36,276 bases of DNA from an uncultured Prevotellaceae bacterium (GTDB lineage: Bacteria; Bacteroidota; Bacteroidia; Bacteroidales; Bacteroidaceae): NCBI GenBank assembly GCA_946411565.1, contig CAMKEM010000028.1:1-36276 (forward strand), read 5' to 3'. A model generated the notes under the pieces. It was not told where the DNA came from. It saw only the letters and a list, made by a program, of their open reading frames with translations, and searched no databases. A program made the position numbers and the translations under genes. Shown piece by piece: positions 18,977 to 28,200 of the stretch. The stretch's first letter is position 1. Each line of letters opens with the position of its first letter.

Positions 18977-20785
18977 ATGAAAACTTTTCTTTCATCAATT
19001 ATTCTCATGGCAACTTGCCTGATGCCTGCAAAGGCACAACAGCCAGGTCCTTTCGGATTTGGTGGTCAGCAGTTGCAGAACAACCGTGCTGATAGTCTTT
19101 GCAGCAAGATCTATCGTGACATCAACTATGTAGGTGATGGTGAGGAGTATCACAATCTCGACATCTACATCCCTAAGAAAGAGGGTGTGGATAAGTTCCC
19201 AGTAGTGGTGCATATCTACGGTAGTGCATGGTTCAGCAACAGCTCTAAGGGTATGGCTGACATCAACACTATCTGTGCTGCTCTTCTTGAGGCGGGCTAT
19301 GCTGTGGTAACACCTAACCATCGTTCAAGCATGGATGCTAAGTGGCCTGCACAGATTAATGACATCAAGGCTGTAGTACGTTTCCTCCGTGCAAAGGCTA
19401 AGAAGTTTAAGCTCGACCCATCATTCATCGCAACATCTGGATTCTCTTCTGGTGCTCACCTTGCTTCTGTAATGGCTACATCAAATGGTGTAAAGGTGGC
19501 AAAGTGTGGTGATAAGGAGTACGATCTTGAGGGTAAGCTCGGTATCTTTACTGACTATGAGAGTAACGTGAACGCATGTTGTGAGTGGTCTGGTCCTGTT
19601 GATCTCCTCCACATGGATTGTGATGGCATAGCAAAGGATCCTAAGAGTCCAGAGGTAGCCGTAATGGGTATGCCAAAGGAGGGTAATACAAATAACTATG
19701 AGATGCTGAGCGCTCTCTACTATGTTGATCCACAGGATGTTCCAGTAGGTATTTTCCATGGCGTTAAGGATAATGTAGTGCCTCATTGCCAAGGTTCACT
19801 TTTCTACGACAAGCTTCAGGCAAATGGTGTTAAGTCATTCCTCGTAGAGGTTCCAGAGGGAGGTCATGGCTTTAATATGTACACTCCAGAGAATCTGAAG
19901 AAGATGGTTGAGTGGTTCAATTCTGCTCGTCTTGATCCTAAGTCAAGCATTCTTGAGAAGGGCGGTACAGGCGCATATCCTGCAATCATGAAGGAAGAGG
20001 CAAGTCTGAAGGCACATACAATCTTCTGCCCACAGGATCTGTCAAAATTCAATAAGAAGAACCCTCTCCCTGTTCTCGTATGGGGTAATGGTGCTTGCAA
20101 TAACTCACCATTCGAGCACATGAATTTCCTCAACGAGATAGCATCACATGGCTATATGGTAATTGCAACAGGCTATTATCCTACACCAGGTGTTAATGGT
20201 TGGAAGTATGAGCGTTCTATTCCTGAGCAGCAGACAGAGGCTATTGACTGGATCATGGCTCAGAATAGTGATAAGAACTCTCCTTATTTCGGTAAGATCA
20301 ACGTGAAGAAGATTTGTGTGGCAGGTATGTCATGTGGTGGTCTTCAGACACTCACCAACTCTGCTGATCCACGTATCTCACTTCTCATGATTATGAATAG
20401 CGGACTGTTCAATAACAGTAATGCGGCTACTGCTATTCCTGGTATGCCTATGCCTTCCAAGGATAAGCTCAACGAAATCAAGGTGCCAATCATGTATGTG
20501 CTTGGTGGCAAGGATGATATCGCATACGAGAATGGTATGGATGATTTCAAGAGAATCAACCATGTTCCAGCTATTGCTATCAACTATCCTGTAGGTCATG
20601 GCGGCACATACGCACAGCCTCATGGCGGCGAGTTCTCTATTCCTGCCCTTGCTTGGCTCAACTGGAATCTCAAAAATGACAAGGAGGCTGCAAAAATGTT
20701 CCTCGGCAACGACTGCGGAATCTCACAGCGCAAGGATTGGACTATTGAGAAGAACGCTCTCGTTGACCAGACAAAGAAAAAATAA
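18977..20785 (+). CDS. Tandem alpha/beta-hydrolase (double-headed) carbohydrate esterase
   Basis: The 602-residue secreted protein (signal peptide to AKAQ, about residue 21) contains two complete alpha/beta-hydrolase domains. Domain 1 (about 40-320) resembles BD-FAE-type esterases: oxyanion motif HIYGSAW, nucleophile Ser157 in GFSSG, Asp265 in GVKDNVV and His297 in GGHGF. Domain 2 (about 325-590) has nucleophile Ser452 in GMSCGG, Asp513 in GGKDD and His541 in GHGGTY. Both triads look intact. In this context the likely substrates are acetyl and feruloyl or coumaroyl esters on arabinoxylan, possibly one per domain; the sequence does not tell which. It is followed 26 bp later by a GH43 gene. Confidence 0.85.
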   Translation: MKTFLSSIILMATCLMPAKAQQPGPFGFGGQQLQNNRADSLCSKIYRDINYVGDGEEYHNLDIYIPKKEGVDKFPVVVHIYGSAWFSNSSKGMADINTICAALLEAGYAVVTPNHRSSMDAKWPAQINDIKAVVRFLRAKAKKFKLDPSFIATSGFSSGAHLASVMATSNGVKVAKCGDKEYDLEGKLGIFTDYESNVNACCEWSGPVDLLHMDCDGIAKDPKSPEVAVMGMPKEGNTNNYEMLSALYYVDPQDVPVGIFHGVKDNVVPHCQGSLFYDKLQANGVKSFLVEVPEGGHGFNMYTPENLKKMVEWFNSARLDPKSSILEKGGTGAYPAIMKEEASLKAHTIFCPQDLSKFNKKNPLPVLVWGNGACNNSPFEHMNFLNEIASHGYMVIATGYYPTPGVNGWKYERSIPEQQTEAIDWIMAQNSDKNSPYFGKINVKKICVAGMSCGGLQTLTNSADPRISLLMIMNSGLFNNSNAATAIPGMPMPSKDKLNEIKVPIMYVLGGKDDIAYENGMDDFKRINHVPAIAINYPVGHGGTYAQPHGGEFSIPALAWLNWNLKNDKEAAKMFLGNDCGISQRKDWTIEKNALVDQTKKK

Positions 20786-20811
20786 CATAACCATATAACA
20801 ATTAACATTTA

Positions 20812-22845
20812 ATGAAAAAAACATTTCTTTCGCTTCTCGCAGCAGTCTCAATGACTGCGTCTGCGCAGAACCCTTACCTCCCACTCTGGGAGCATCTTCC
20901 AGATGGTGAGCCACGTGTATTCGAGGATCCTGATAATCCAGGGAAACTCCGTGCCTATATCATAGGTTCACATGATACGAGCTATGACAAATACTGCGGA
21001 CTTGATATCCGTATGTGGTCAGCTCCTGTTGAGGATCTGTCACAGTGGCGCGACGAGGGTCCTATCTTCTCTCACTATGTTGGTGGACAGTGGGATATAA
21101 TGTACGCTCCTGACCTTGTTGAGACTGTTGATAAGGCTACAGGCAAGAAGACATACTGGCTCTATCCTCACTCTCGTGGATGGCGTCGTGTGGCTATGGT
21201 TTGTAAGGGCGACCGTCCTAACGGCCCATTTACTCCTGTAAACCTTAACGCAGATGGTACTGCTTGTGTTGATGGCAGTAAGATTGACTTTGACCCATCT
21301 GTATTCGTTGAGCCTGTAACAAACAAGAAGGATAAGGACTTCCAGAAGGGCTATCGTGCATACGTATTCTATGGCTTCCAGCACTCTACAGCCTTCGAGC
21401 TTGATCAGGACAATATGTGGGCTGTTCGTCCAGGAACAGAGATTCACGACTACTTCATCCCTGCAAGTCATCGTTATGGTGAGGTGCGCGATCCAGAAGG
21501 TACTCAGTATCCTGCTCTCTACAAGGGGCAGAAGCCTGGTGACTTCAACTTCTTCGAGGCATCTTCTATCCGTCAGGTAGGTAATAAGTATGTTATGGTG
21601 TTCTCAGGCCATAGTGGTCCTGACTACGGTATTGGTTCAAGTAACTCAACTCTCCGCTATGCATACGGTGACTCTCCACTCGGTCCTTGGCGTTCAGGTG
21701 GTGTGCTCGTTGATTCTCGTGGTGTAGAAATCAATGCTGATGGTTCTGCCCTCACCACCACAAATGCAGCTCACAATACACACGGCTCTTTGCAGCAGAT
21801 CAATGGTCAGTGGTATGTGTTCTATCATCGTCCACCACGCGGTTTCGGCAATGCTCGTCAGGCAATGGTTGCTCCTGTAAAGATTGTCTGGGACAAGAAG
21901 TCGGTAGCTCAGGGTGGTCAGGTTCGTATCACAGGTTATGATCCATACGCACCAAACAATGAGTGGACTGCAAAGGCATCTAACGGTAATGAATATACTG
22001 GTGCAGAGGTAACGAGTGAAGGTTTCCAGATCTTTGGTCTCAACCCATATAACTTCTATTCTGCAGGTATCGCTTGCTATATGAGCGATCAGAACTGGAT
22101 GCAGGATAATCACGATGTATGGAAGAACGAGATGGAGCTTCAGGGCATAAAGAACGGTGGTATCATAGGCTTTAAGTACTTCGGTTTCGGAGGTCTGGCA
22201 CAGAATACTAAGGGTTGCTCTGCATTCGCTGGTACAAAGTCTGGTGACGGTACTACGCTCAATGTGTTCCTTACTCCTCGTACCGATGAGGCTTTCAAGC
22301 TTCACGTTATGCTCGATGGTCCTTATGCTAACTCTGCTTGGAATGGTAAGGAGATTGCCGTTATCAATGTTGATGGCAAGCAGAACGGTAAGGCTCTCAA
22401 GCTCACTGCAGCTGTACCAGCAGTTGAGGGACTTACAGGCAAGCACGCCATCTACTTCGTGATAGAAGGTCCAGAGGTTCAGGCACCTGCACCACGTCCT
22501 TACCAGCGTCCTAATAACAACCGTCCATTCGGTCTCTTCGATATGCGCGGTGTTGGTTTCTCAAAGCCAGGACTTGACTGCAATATTCCTACAGTTCCTA
22601 CTGTTGACATCTATGCTGACGGTGTTAAGCTTGCAATTCCTGCAAAGCCTATCTACACCACTCAGACAAATGCCTATATGGAGTGCAACCGCTATCAGGT
22701 ATATGGCAAGTTAACTGATTCTTCTAAGCTTGAGGTTAAGGCTTCAAATCCTTCAGTACAGGTTAAGGTTGGTAAGATCAACGACGGCCGTGCAACTATT
22801 ACTTGTACATACAAGGGCGTAGATAAGATATTCCTCATCAACTAA
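20812..22845 (+). CDS. Large GH43 family glycosidase with CBM6-like and additional C-terminal domain
   Basis: The 677-residue protein has a signal peptide (to ASAQ, about residue 19) and a GH43 propeller with Asp39 in FEDPDNPG, Asp161 in FDPSVFV and Glu249 in FFEASSIR. A CBM6-like sandwich lies at about 395-560. A proline-rich linker (about 562-580) leads to a smaller C-terminal beta domain up to 677. It belongs to a different GH43 branch from the other two: the base lies in RVFEDPD instead of ADPAPY, and the substrate-site motif HNTHGSLQQINGQWYVFYHR is present. It probably acts on side-chain arabinose or xylose. The next gene begins 8 bp after its stop. Confidence 0.88.
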   Translation: MKKTFLSLLAAVSMTASAQNPYLPLWEHLPDGEPRVFEDPDNPGKLRAYIIGSHDTSYDKYCGLDIRMWSAPVEDLSQWRDEGPIFSHYVGGQWDIMYAPDLVETVDKATGKKTYWLYPHSRGWRRVAMVCKGDRPNGPFTPVNLNADGTACVDGSKIDFDPSVFVEPVTNKKDKDFQKGYRAYVFYGFQHSTAFELDQDNMWAVRPGTEIHDYFIPASHRYGEVRDPEGTQYPALYKGQKPGDFNFFEASSIRQVGNKYVMVFSGHSGPDYGIGSSNSTLRYAYGDSPLGPWRSGGVLVDSRGVEINADGSALTTTNAAHNTHGSLQQINGQWYVFYHRPPRGFGNARQAMVAPVKIVWDKKSVAQGGQVRITGYDPYAPNNEWTAKASNGNEYTGAEVTSEGFQIFGLNPYNFYSAGIACYMSDQNWMQDNHDVWKNEMELQGIKNGGIIGFKYFGFGGLAQNTKGCSAFAGTKSGDGTTLNVFLTPRTDEAFKLHVMLDGPYANSAWNGKEIAVINVDGKQNGKALKLTAAVPAVEGLTGKHAIYFVIEGPEVQAPAPRPYQRPNNNRPFGLFDMRGVGFSKPGLDCNIPTVPTVDIYADGVKLAIPAKPIYTTQTNAYMECNRYQVYGKLTDSSKLEVKASNPSVQVKVGKINDGRATITCTYKGVDKIFLIN

Positions 22846-22853
22846 ATGAAATA

Positions 22854-25286
22854 ATGCGTAATTTAAAGACCATTATATTATGTCTTTTTCTTGGTATTGG
22901 ATTGGCGACCTTCGCTGATCCAGTACTAAGGATTAGCTTTATCACCCCGTCAATAGTACGTGTTCAGTGGAGCACCAGTACGCCATTACAGGATAATGGT
23001 ACAGGGGCTTGTATTTATACTAACCAGAATGTAAAGGTGGAAAGGGTGGAAAAAGATGACGAGATTGTTTTCCGCAGTTCAGAACTAACCGTAAGATACT
23101 CAAAGACAACAAACGGAATCTCTTTTGAGGATAAGGATGAGAACGTGATTCTCAATCAGATACCTCACTCGCTCAAGGCAGAGCCTTCTGTACAGGAGCG
23201 AGTCATCTATGACGAGAAATCTGCCCATGTAGAGGAAACAGCTAATGGTAAGGTGACGGTAAAAGACGTTATCCGTCGTGATACCATCGGCAAGAGCACC
23301 CGTTACTTCGTATCATTCTATGCAGATGATGAGAAGGCACTCTATGGTCTCGGCTCACACATGGAGGATTATCTCAACCTTCAAGGTAAGACACTCTATC
23401 TCACTCAGCATAATCTCAAGGCTATGGTGCCTATGCTCTGCTCAACCAGTGGTTATGGACTTCTCTTCGACGCTGGTTGTGCTATGAAGTTTGTAAGTGA
23501 TGAGGCTAAGAAATACGGTTGTGGACATACTACAGGCTACCGCACCACTATGCAACTTGAGGGCGCAAAGTCACTCGACTATTACTTCATAAAGGGTGCA
23601 AGGCTCGATGATATAGTGGCTGGCTATCGCTATCTCACAGGTGGAGTGTCACTCATGCCTCGTTATTTGTTTGGATATACTCAGTCAAAGGAGCGTTATG
23701 TCTCTTCTGATGATATCATAAATACTCTCAAGGAATACCGCCGTCGTCATGTGCCTATCGACATGATTGTACAGGACTGGAACTACTGGCCACAGGGTTG
23801 GGGATATATGAAGATGAATCCAAAGTATTATCCTTCTCCAAAGGCTCTTGCAGATTCTGTTCATGCCATGAACGCTAAGCTCATGGTTAGTATCTGGCCT
23901 AACCCTCAGTGGTGCCCAGAGGCAGAGGACTTCAAGCAGCGTGGTATGATGCTTGAGCATGACGTATATGACGTGTTCAATCCAGAGGCAAGGAAGCATT
24001 ACTGGTCATACGCTAAGAGTGAGTTCTACTCACAGGGCTTTGATGCCTGGTGGTGCGACTCAAGTGAGCCTCTCGATGGTGACTGGAACAGAATACCTTC
24101 CCACTCTCTCAAGGATGAGAGTAAGCCTTACGACTGGGATGAACAGGAATATCGTTGGCAACTCAATAAGGATGTATTGAGTGAGGCTTTGGGCGTAGAG
24201 CGTAGTAGTCTCTATTCGCTCTATCACTCAATGGGAATCTATGAGAATCAGCGTGCCGAGCCTGATAATGTGAAGCGCGTAGTGAATCTTACTCGCTCAT
24301 CATACTTAGGTCAGCAGCGATATGGAACGGTGGTATGGAATGGTGATACTCATGCCTCTTGGAATTCATTCCGTCAGCAGATACCTTCTGGTCTCAACTA
24401 TATGGCAACTGGTAATCCATATTGGACGGTAGATGTAGGCTCTTTCTTCACAAAGAATGATGGTCGTCGTTGGTTCTACAAGGGCGAGTTTCAGGAAGGT
24501 GTGAATGATGATAATTACAAGGAGTACTATGTGCGTATGTTCCAATGGGGAACGTTCCTTCCTATGCTCCGTAGTCACGGAAGTGACACTCCTCGTGAGA
24601 TATGGCGCTTTGGAGAGCCTGGTACTCAGTACTATGATGCAATCCTGAAGATGATAAATCTTCGTTATGCGCACGTTCCTTATCTTTATAGTCTCGCTGC
24701 AAAGCAGTCTAAGGGAGCTTATTCTATGGCTCGTCTGCTTGCTTTCGACTTCCCAGAAGATACTACTGTGCTCGATATGAAGGATGAGTATATGTTCGGT
24801 GATTTCCTCGTATGTCCTGTGACATCCCCTATCAAGGAAACCGCTACACGCAAGGTATATCTTCCAAAGGATTCACAATGGATAGACTACTGGACCGGCA
24901 AGACGGAGGAAGGTGGCAAGTGGATTGACTGCAAGTCAGAAATCTCAACCATGCCTCTCTTCGTAAAGGCTGGCTCTATCATCCCTACTACTGAGGTAGC
25001 TGAATACACCGCTGCACAGATAGGAAAACCTGTCACTATCAATATCTATCCTGGTGCAGATTGTGAGTTCTCTATCTATGAGGATGAGGGCGATAACTAT
25101 AACTACGAGAAGGGTGCTTTCTCTACAATTCCAATGACATGGAATGACAAGAAGAACACTCTCACTATTGGTCAGCGTCAAGGTTCATTTGACGGAATGC
25201 TCAATGCTCGCACGTTCATTGTCAAAACTCCGAAGGGGGAAAAGACAGTAACATATAAAGGACAAAAAACAACCATAAAACTTTAA
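22854..25286 (+). CDS. GH31 family alpha-glycosidase (probable alpha-xylosidase)
   Basis: The 810-residue protein has a signal peptide (to TFAD, about 22), an N-terminal beta-sandwich, a TIM barrel and C-terminal beta domains as in GH31. The nucleophile is Asp402 in WWCDSSEP and the acid/base Asp498 in WNGDTHASW. In a xylan locus the likely role is removing alpha-linked xylose from side chains, inferred from context. It is only distantly related to the two GH31 genes that follow over most of its length. However, its last 60 or so residues (from YEKGA through GQRQGSFDGML to the end) are almost identical to the end of the next gene, a trace of unequal recombination. Confidence 0.9.
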   Translation: MRNLKTIILCLFLGIGLATFADPVLRISFITPSIVRVQWSTSTPLQDNGTGACIYTNQNVKVERVEKDDEIVFRSSELTVRYSKTTNGISFEDKDENVILNQIPHSLKAEPSVQERVIYDEKSAHVEETANGKVTVKDVIRRDTIGKSTRYFVSFYADDEKALYGLGSHMEDYLNLQGKTLYLTQHNLKAMVPMLCSTSGYGLLFDAGCAMKFVSDEAKKYGCGHTTGYRTTMQLEGAKSLDYYFIKGARLDDIVAGYRYLTGGVSLMPRYLFGYTQSKERYVSSDDIINTLKEYRRRHVPIDMIVQDWNYWPQGWGYMKMNPKYYPSPKALADSVHAMNAKLMVSIWPNPQWCPEAEDFKQRGMMLEHDVYDVFNPEARKHYWSYAKSEFYSQGFDAWWCDSSEPLDGDWNRIPSHSLKDESKPYDWDEQEYRWQLNKDVLSEALGVERSSLYSLYHSMGIYENQRAEPDNVKRVVNLTRSSYLGQQRYGTVVWNGDTHASWNSFRQQIPSGLNYMATGNPYWTVDVGSFFTKNDGRRWFYKGEFQEGVNDDNYKEYYVRMFQWGTFLPMLRSHGSDTPREIWRFGEPGTQYYDAILKMINLRYAHVPYLYSLAAKQSKGAYSMARLLAFDFPEDTTVLDMKDEYMFGDFLVCPVTSPIKETATRKVYLPKDSQWIDYWTGKTEEGGKWIDCKSEISTMPLFVKAGSIIPTTEVAEYTAAQIGKPVTINIYPGADCEFSIYEDEGDNYNYEKGAFSTIPMTWNDKKNTLTIGQRQGSFDGMLNARTFIVKTPKGEKTVTYKGQKTTIKL

Positions 25287-28200
25287 CTGATTAATTATTA
25301 AGATTATGAAAAGATGCCTATTAACGACAACCGTACTCTTTGCGCTGCCTTTGTCAGCGCTTGTGTCGGCACAGACCATTGAGTTCTTCACTCCACAAAC
25401 CGTGCGAGTGCTCAGAGACAATGGAAATACTACCGACCAGAAATCACTTGTCGTCATCTCTACACCCGAAAAGGTTAAGGTGACGAAGAAAACAGTTGGT
25501 AATGCTACTATCTATAAGTCATCAGCCCTTACTGTCACAGTAAAAGACGGTAAGGTGACATTCGCTGATGCCAAGGGTAATGTACTGATGACCGAAGGCG
25601 AGTCAAAGTTTACGCCTATTGCCTCTGGTCCTGATAGTGATAAATTTAAGGTAAAGCAATGCTTCTCTCTCGATAAGGACGAGGAGATATATGGTGTTGG
25701 ACTTCTTCAGAATGGCAAGATGAGCCAGAGGGATGAGCATCGCCGTATGGAGCAGAGCAACCTTGAGGACTTTGCTCATTTCTATCAGAGCATCAAGGGT
25801 TATGGAATCTACTGGGATAATTACTCTCCTACTCATCTCGCAACTCCAAAGCAAGGCGAGGCTGGAGAGGTCGTACTTGAAAGTGAGGTAGGTAAGAAAT
25901 CTGACTACTACTTCATGTATGGCAAGGATGCTGACGGCGTTATCCGCGAGATGCGCCACCTCACGGGTAAGGCTCCTATGCTTCCTCTCTGGACTTACGG
26001 TTTCCACCAGAGTCGTGAGCGTTACAAGACTCAGGACGAGACCATAGAGGTGGTACGCAAATATCGTGAACTCGGTATTCCGTTTGATGGTATTATTCAG
26101 GACTGGCAGTACTGGGGCAGTAACTATACATGGAATGCAATGGAGTTCCTTAACGAGGACTTCGGTCGTGCACAGGATCTGATCAATGAAGTTCACGAAA
26201 AGAATGCCCATATGAGCATCTCTATCTGGTCAAGTTTCGGACCAGAGACAAAGGCATTCAAGGAACTCAAGTCAAAGGGCTTGCTCTTTGATTTCCAGAC
26301 ATGGCCACAGAGCGGACTTGGCTTCTGGCCTCCACGCAAGGACTATCCATCTGGCGTGCGTGTATATGACTGCTACTCTTCAGAGGCTCGTGATATTTAT
26401 TGGAAGTATCTCAGTAATCTCCATAAGATGGGTATTGATGCTTGGTGGATGGACTCTACCGATCCTGACCAGATGGATTTCAAGGATTCTCAGCTCGACC
26501 AGAAATGCTCTATGGGTACATACCGCTCTGTACGCAATATCTTCCCATTCATGTGCGTGAATGGAGTATATGACCATCAGCGTGAGGCTGAGAAGAACAT
26601 GGATCCTTCAAAGAAGAAGCGTCCGTTCATTCTTACACGCTCTTACTTCGCAGGTCAGCAGCGCACAGGTGCCAACACATGGAGTGGTGACATCGGTTCT
26701 TCATGGGATAGTTTCCGTAAGCAGATTCCTATCTGTCTCAACTATACCCTTACTGCCAACCCACAGGTGAATACTGACATCGGCGGTTTCTTCGCAGGAA
26801 GCTATAATACTCAGGGCAAGAACAGCGGTGTGCGCAATCCTCAGTATCAGGAGCTCTACGTGCGCTGGATGCAGTTCGGTGCTTTCTGTCCTATGATGCG
26901 CAGCCACGGAACAGAGGTATATCGTGAGCTGTATTACTTCGGCAAGCAGGGCGAACCAGTATATGATGCCCTTGTAGATGCCGTTAAGCTCCGCTATAAG
27001 TTCCTTCCTTACATCTATAGTCAGTCATGGCAGGTGTCAAAGAACGATGATTCCTTCATGCGTGCTCTCTTCATGGATTTCAAGGCAGACAAGAAAACAT
27101 GGACCAACAACCGCGAGTATATGTTCGGCAGAAACATCCTCGTTTGTCCTGTCATCGACCCTCTATATACTCCAGAGAAGAAGGTTGAGACAGATGCCAT
27201 GACAGGTTGGGATAATAACGTGCAGCTTGAGAAGAAGAACGGCTATCTCGTTCCTGACTGGAAGGCAGAGCGTCAGTTTGAGGTTTATCTGCCAGCAGGT
27301 GCTAAGTGGTACGATTATTGGACAAACACCCTTCTCGATGGCGGACAGAGCATCAAGGCTTCTGCTCCTCTTGCTCATTCTCCTCTCTATATCAAGGCTG
27401 GCACAATCCTTCCACAAGGTCCTGATGTGCAATACACTTCAGAGAAGAAATGGGATAATCTTGAGCTTCTCATCTACCCTGGAGCCAACGGCGAGTTCAC
27501 TCTCTATGAGGACGAGGGTGATAACCTCAACTACGAGAAGGGTGCTTCCTCTACAATTCCTATGACTTGGAATGACAAGAAGAACACTCTTACTATTGGT
27601 CAGCGTCAAGGTTCATTTGACGGAATGCTCAATACTCGCACGTTCATTGTCAAAACTCCGAAGGGGGAAAAGACAGTAACATATAAAGGACAAAAAACAA
27701 CCATAAAACTTTAACTGATTAATTATTAAGATTATGAAAAGATGCCTATTAACGACAACCGTACTCTTTGCGCTGCCTTTGTCAGCGCTTGTGTCGGCAC
27801 AGACCATTGAGTTCTTCACTCCACAAACCGTGCGAGTGCTCAGAGACAATGGAAATACTACCGACCAGAAATCACTTGTCGTCATCTCTACACCCGAAAA
27901 GGTTAAGGTGACGAAGAAAACAGTTGGTAATGCTACTATCTATAAGTCATCAGCCCTTACTGTCACAGTAAAAGACGGTAAGGTGACATTCGCTGATGCC
28001 AAGGGTAATGTACTGATGACCGAAGGCGAGTCAAAGTTTACGCCTATTGCCTCTGGTCCTGATAGTGATAAATTTAAGGTAAAGCAATGCTTCTCTCTCG
28101 ATAAGGACGAGGAGATATATGGTGTTGGACTTCTTCAGAATGGCAAGATGAGCCAGAGGGATGAGCATCGCCGTATGGAGCAGAGCAACCTTGAGGACTT

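Noticed and set aside
21694..22446. Minus-strand open frame (250 codons) opposite the large GH43 gene
   Set aside because: Same reason: it lies wholly inside a convincing GH43 gene, with no signal, start context or family resemblance.
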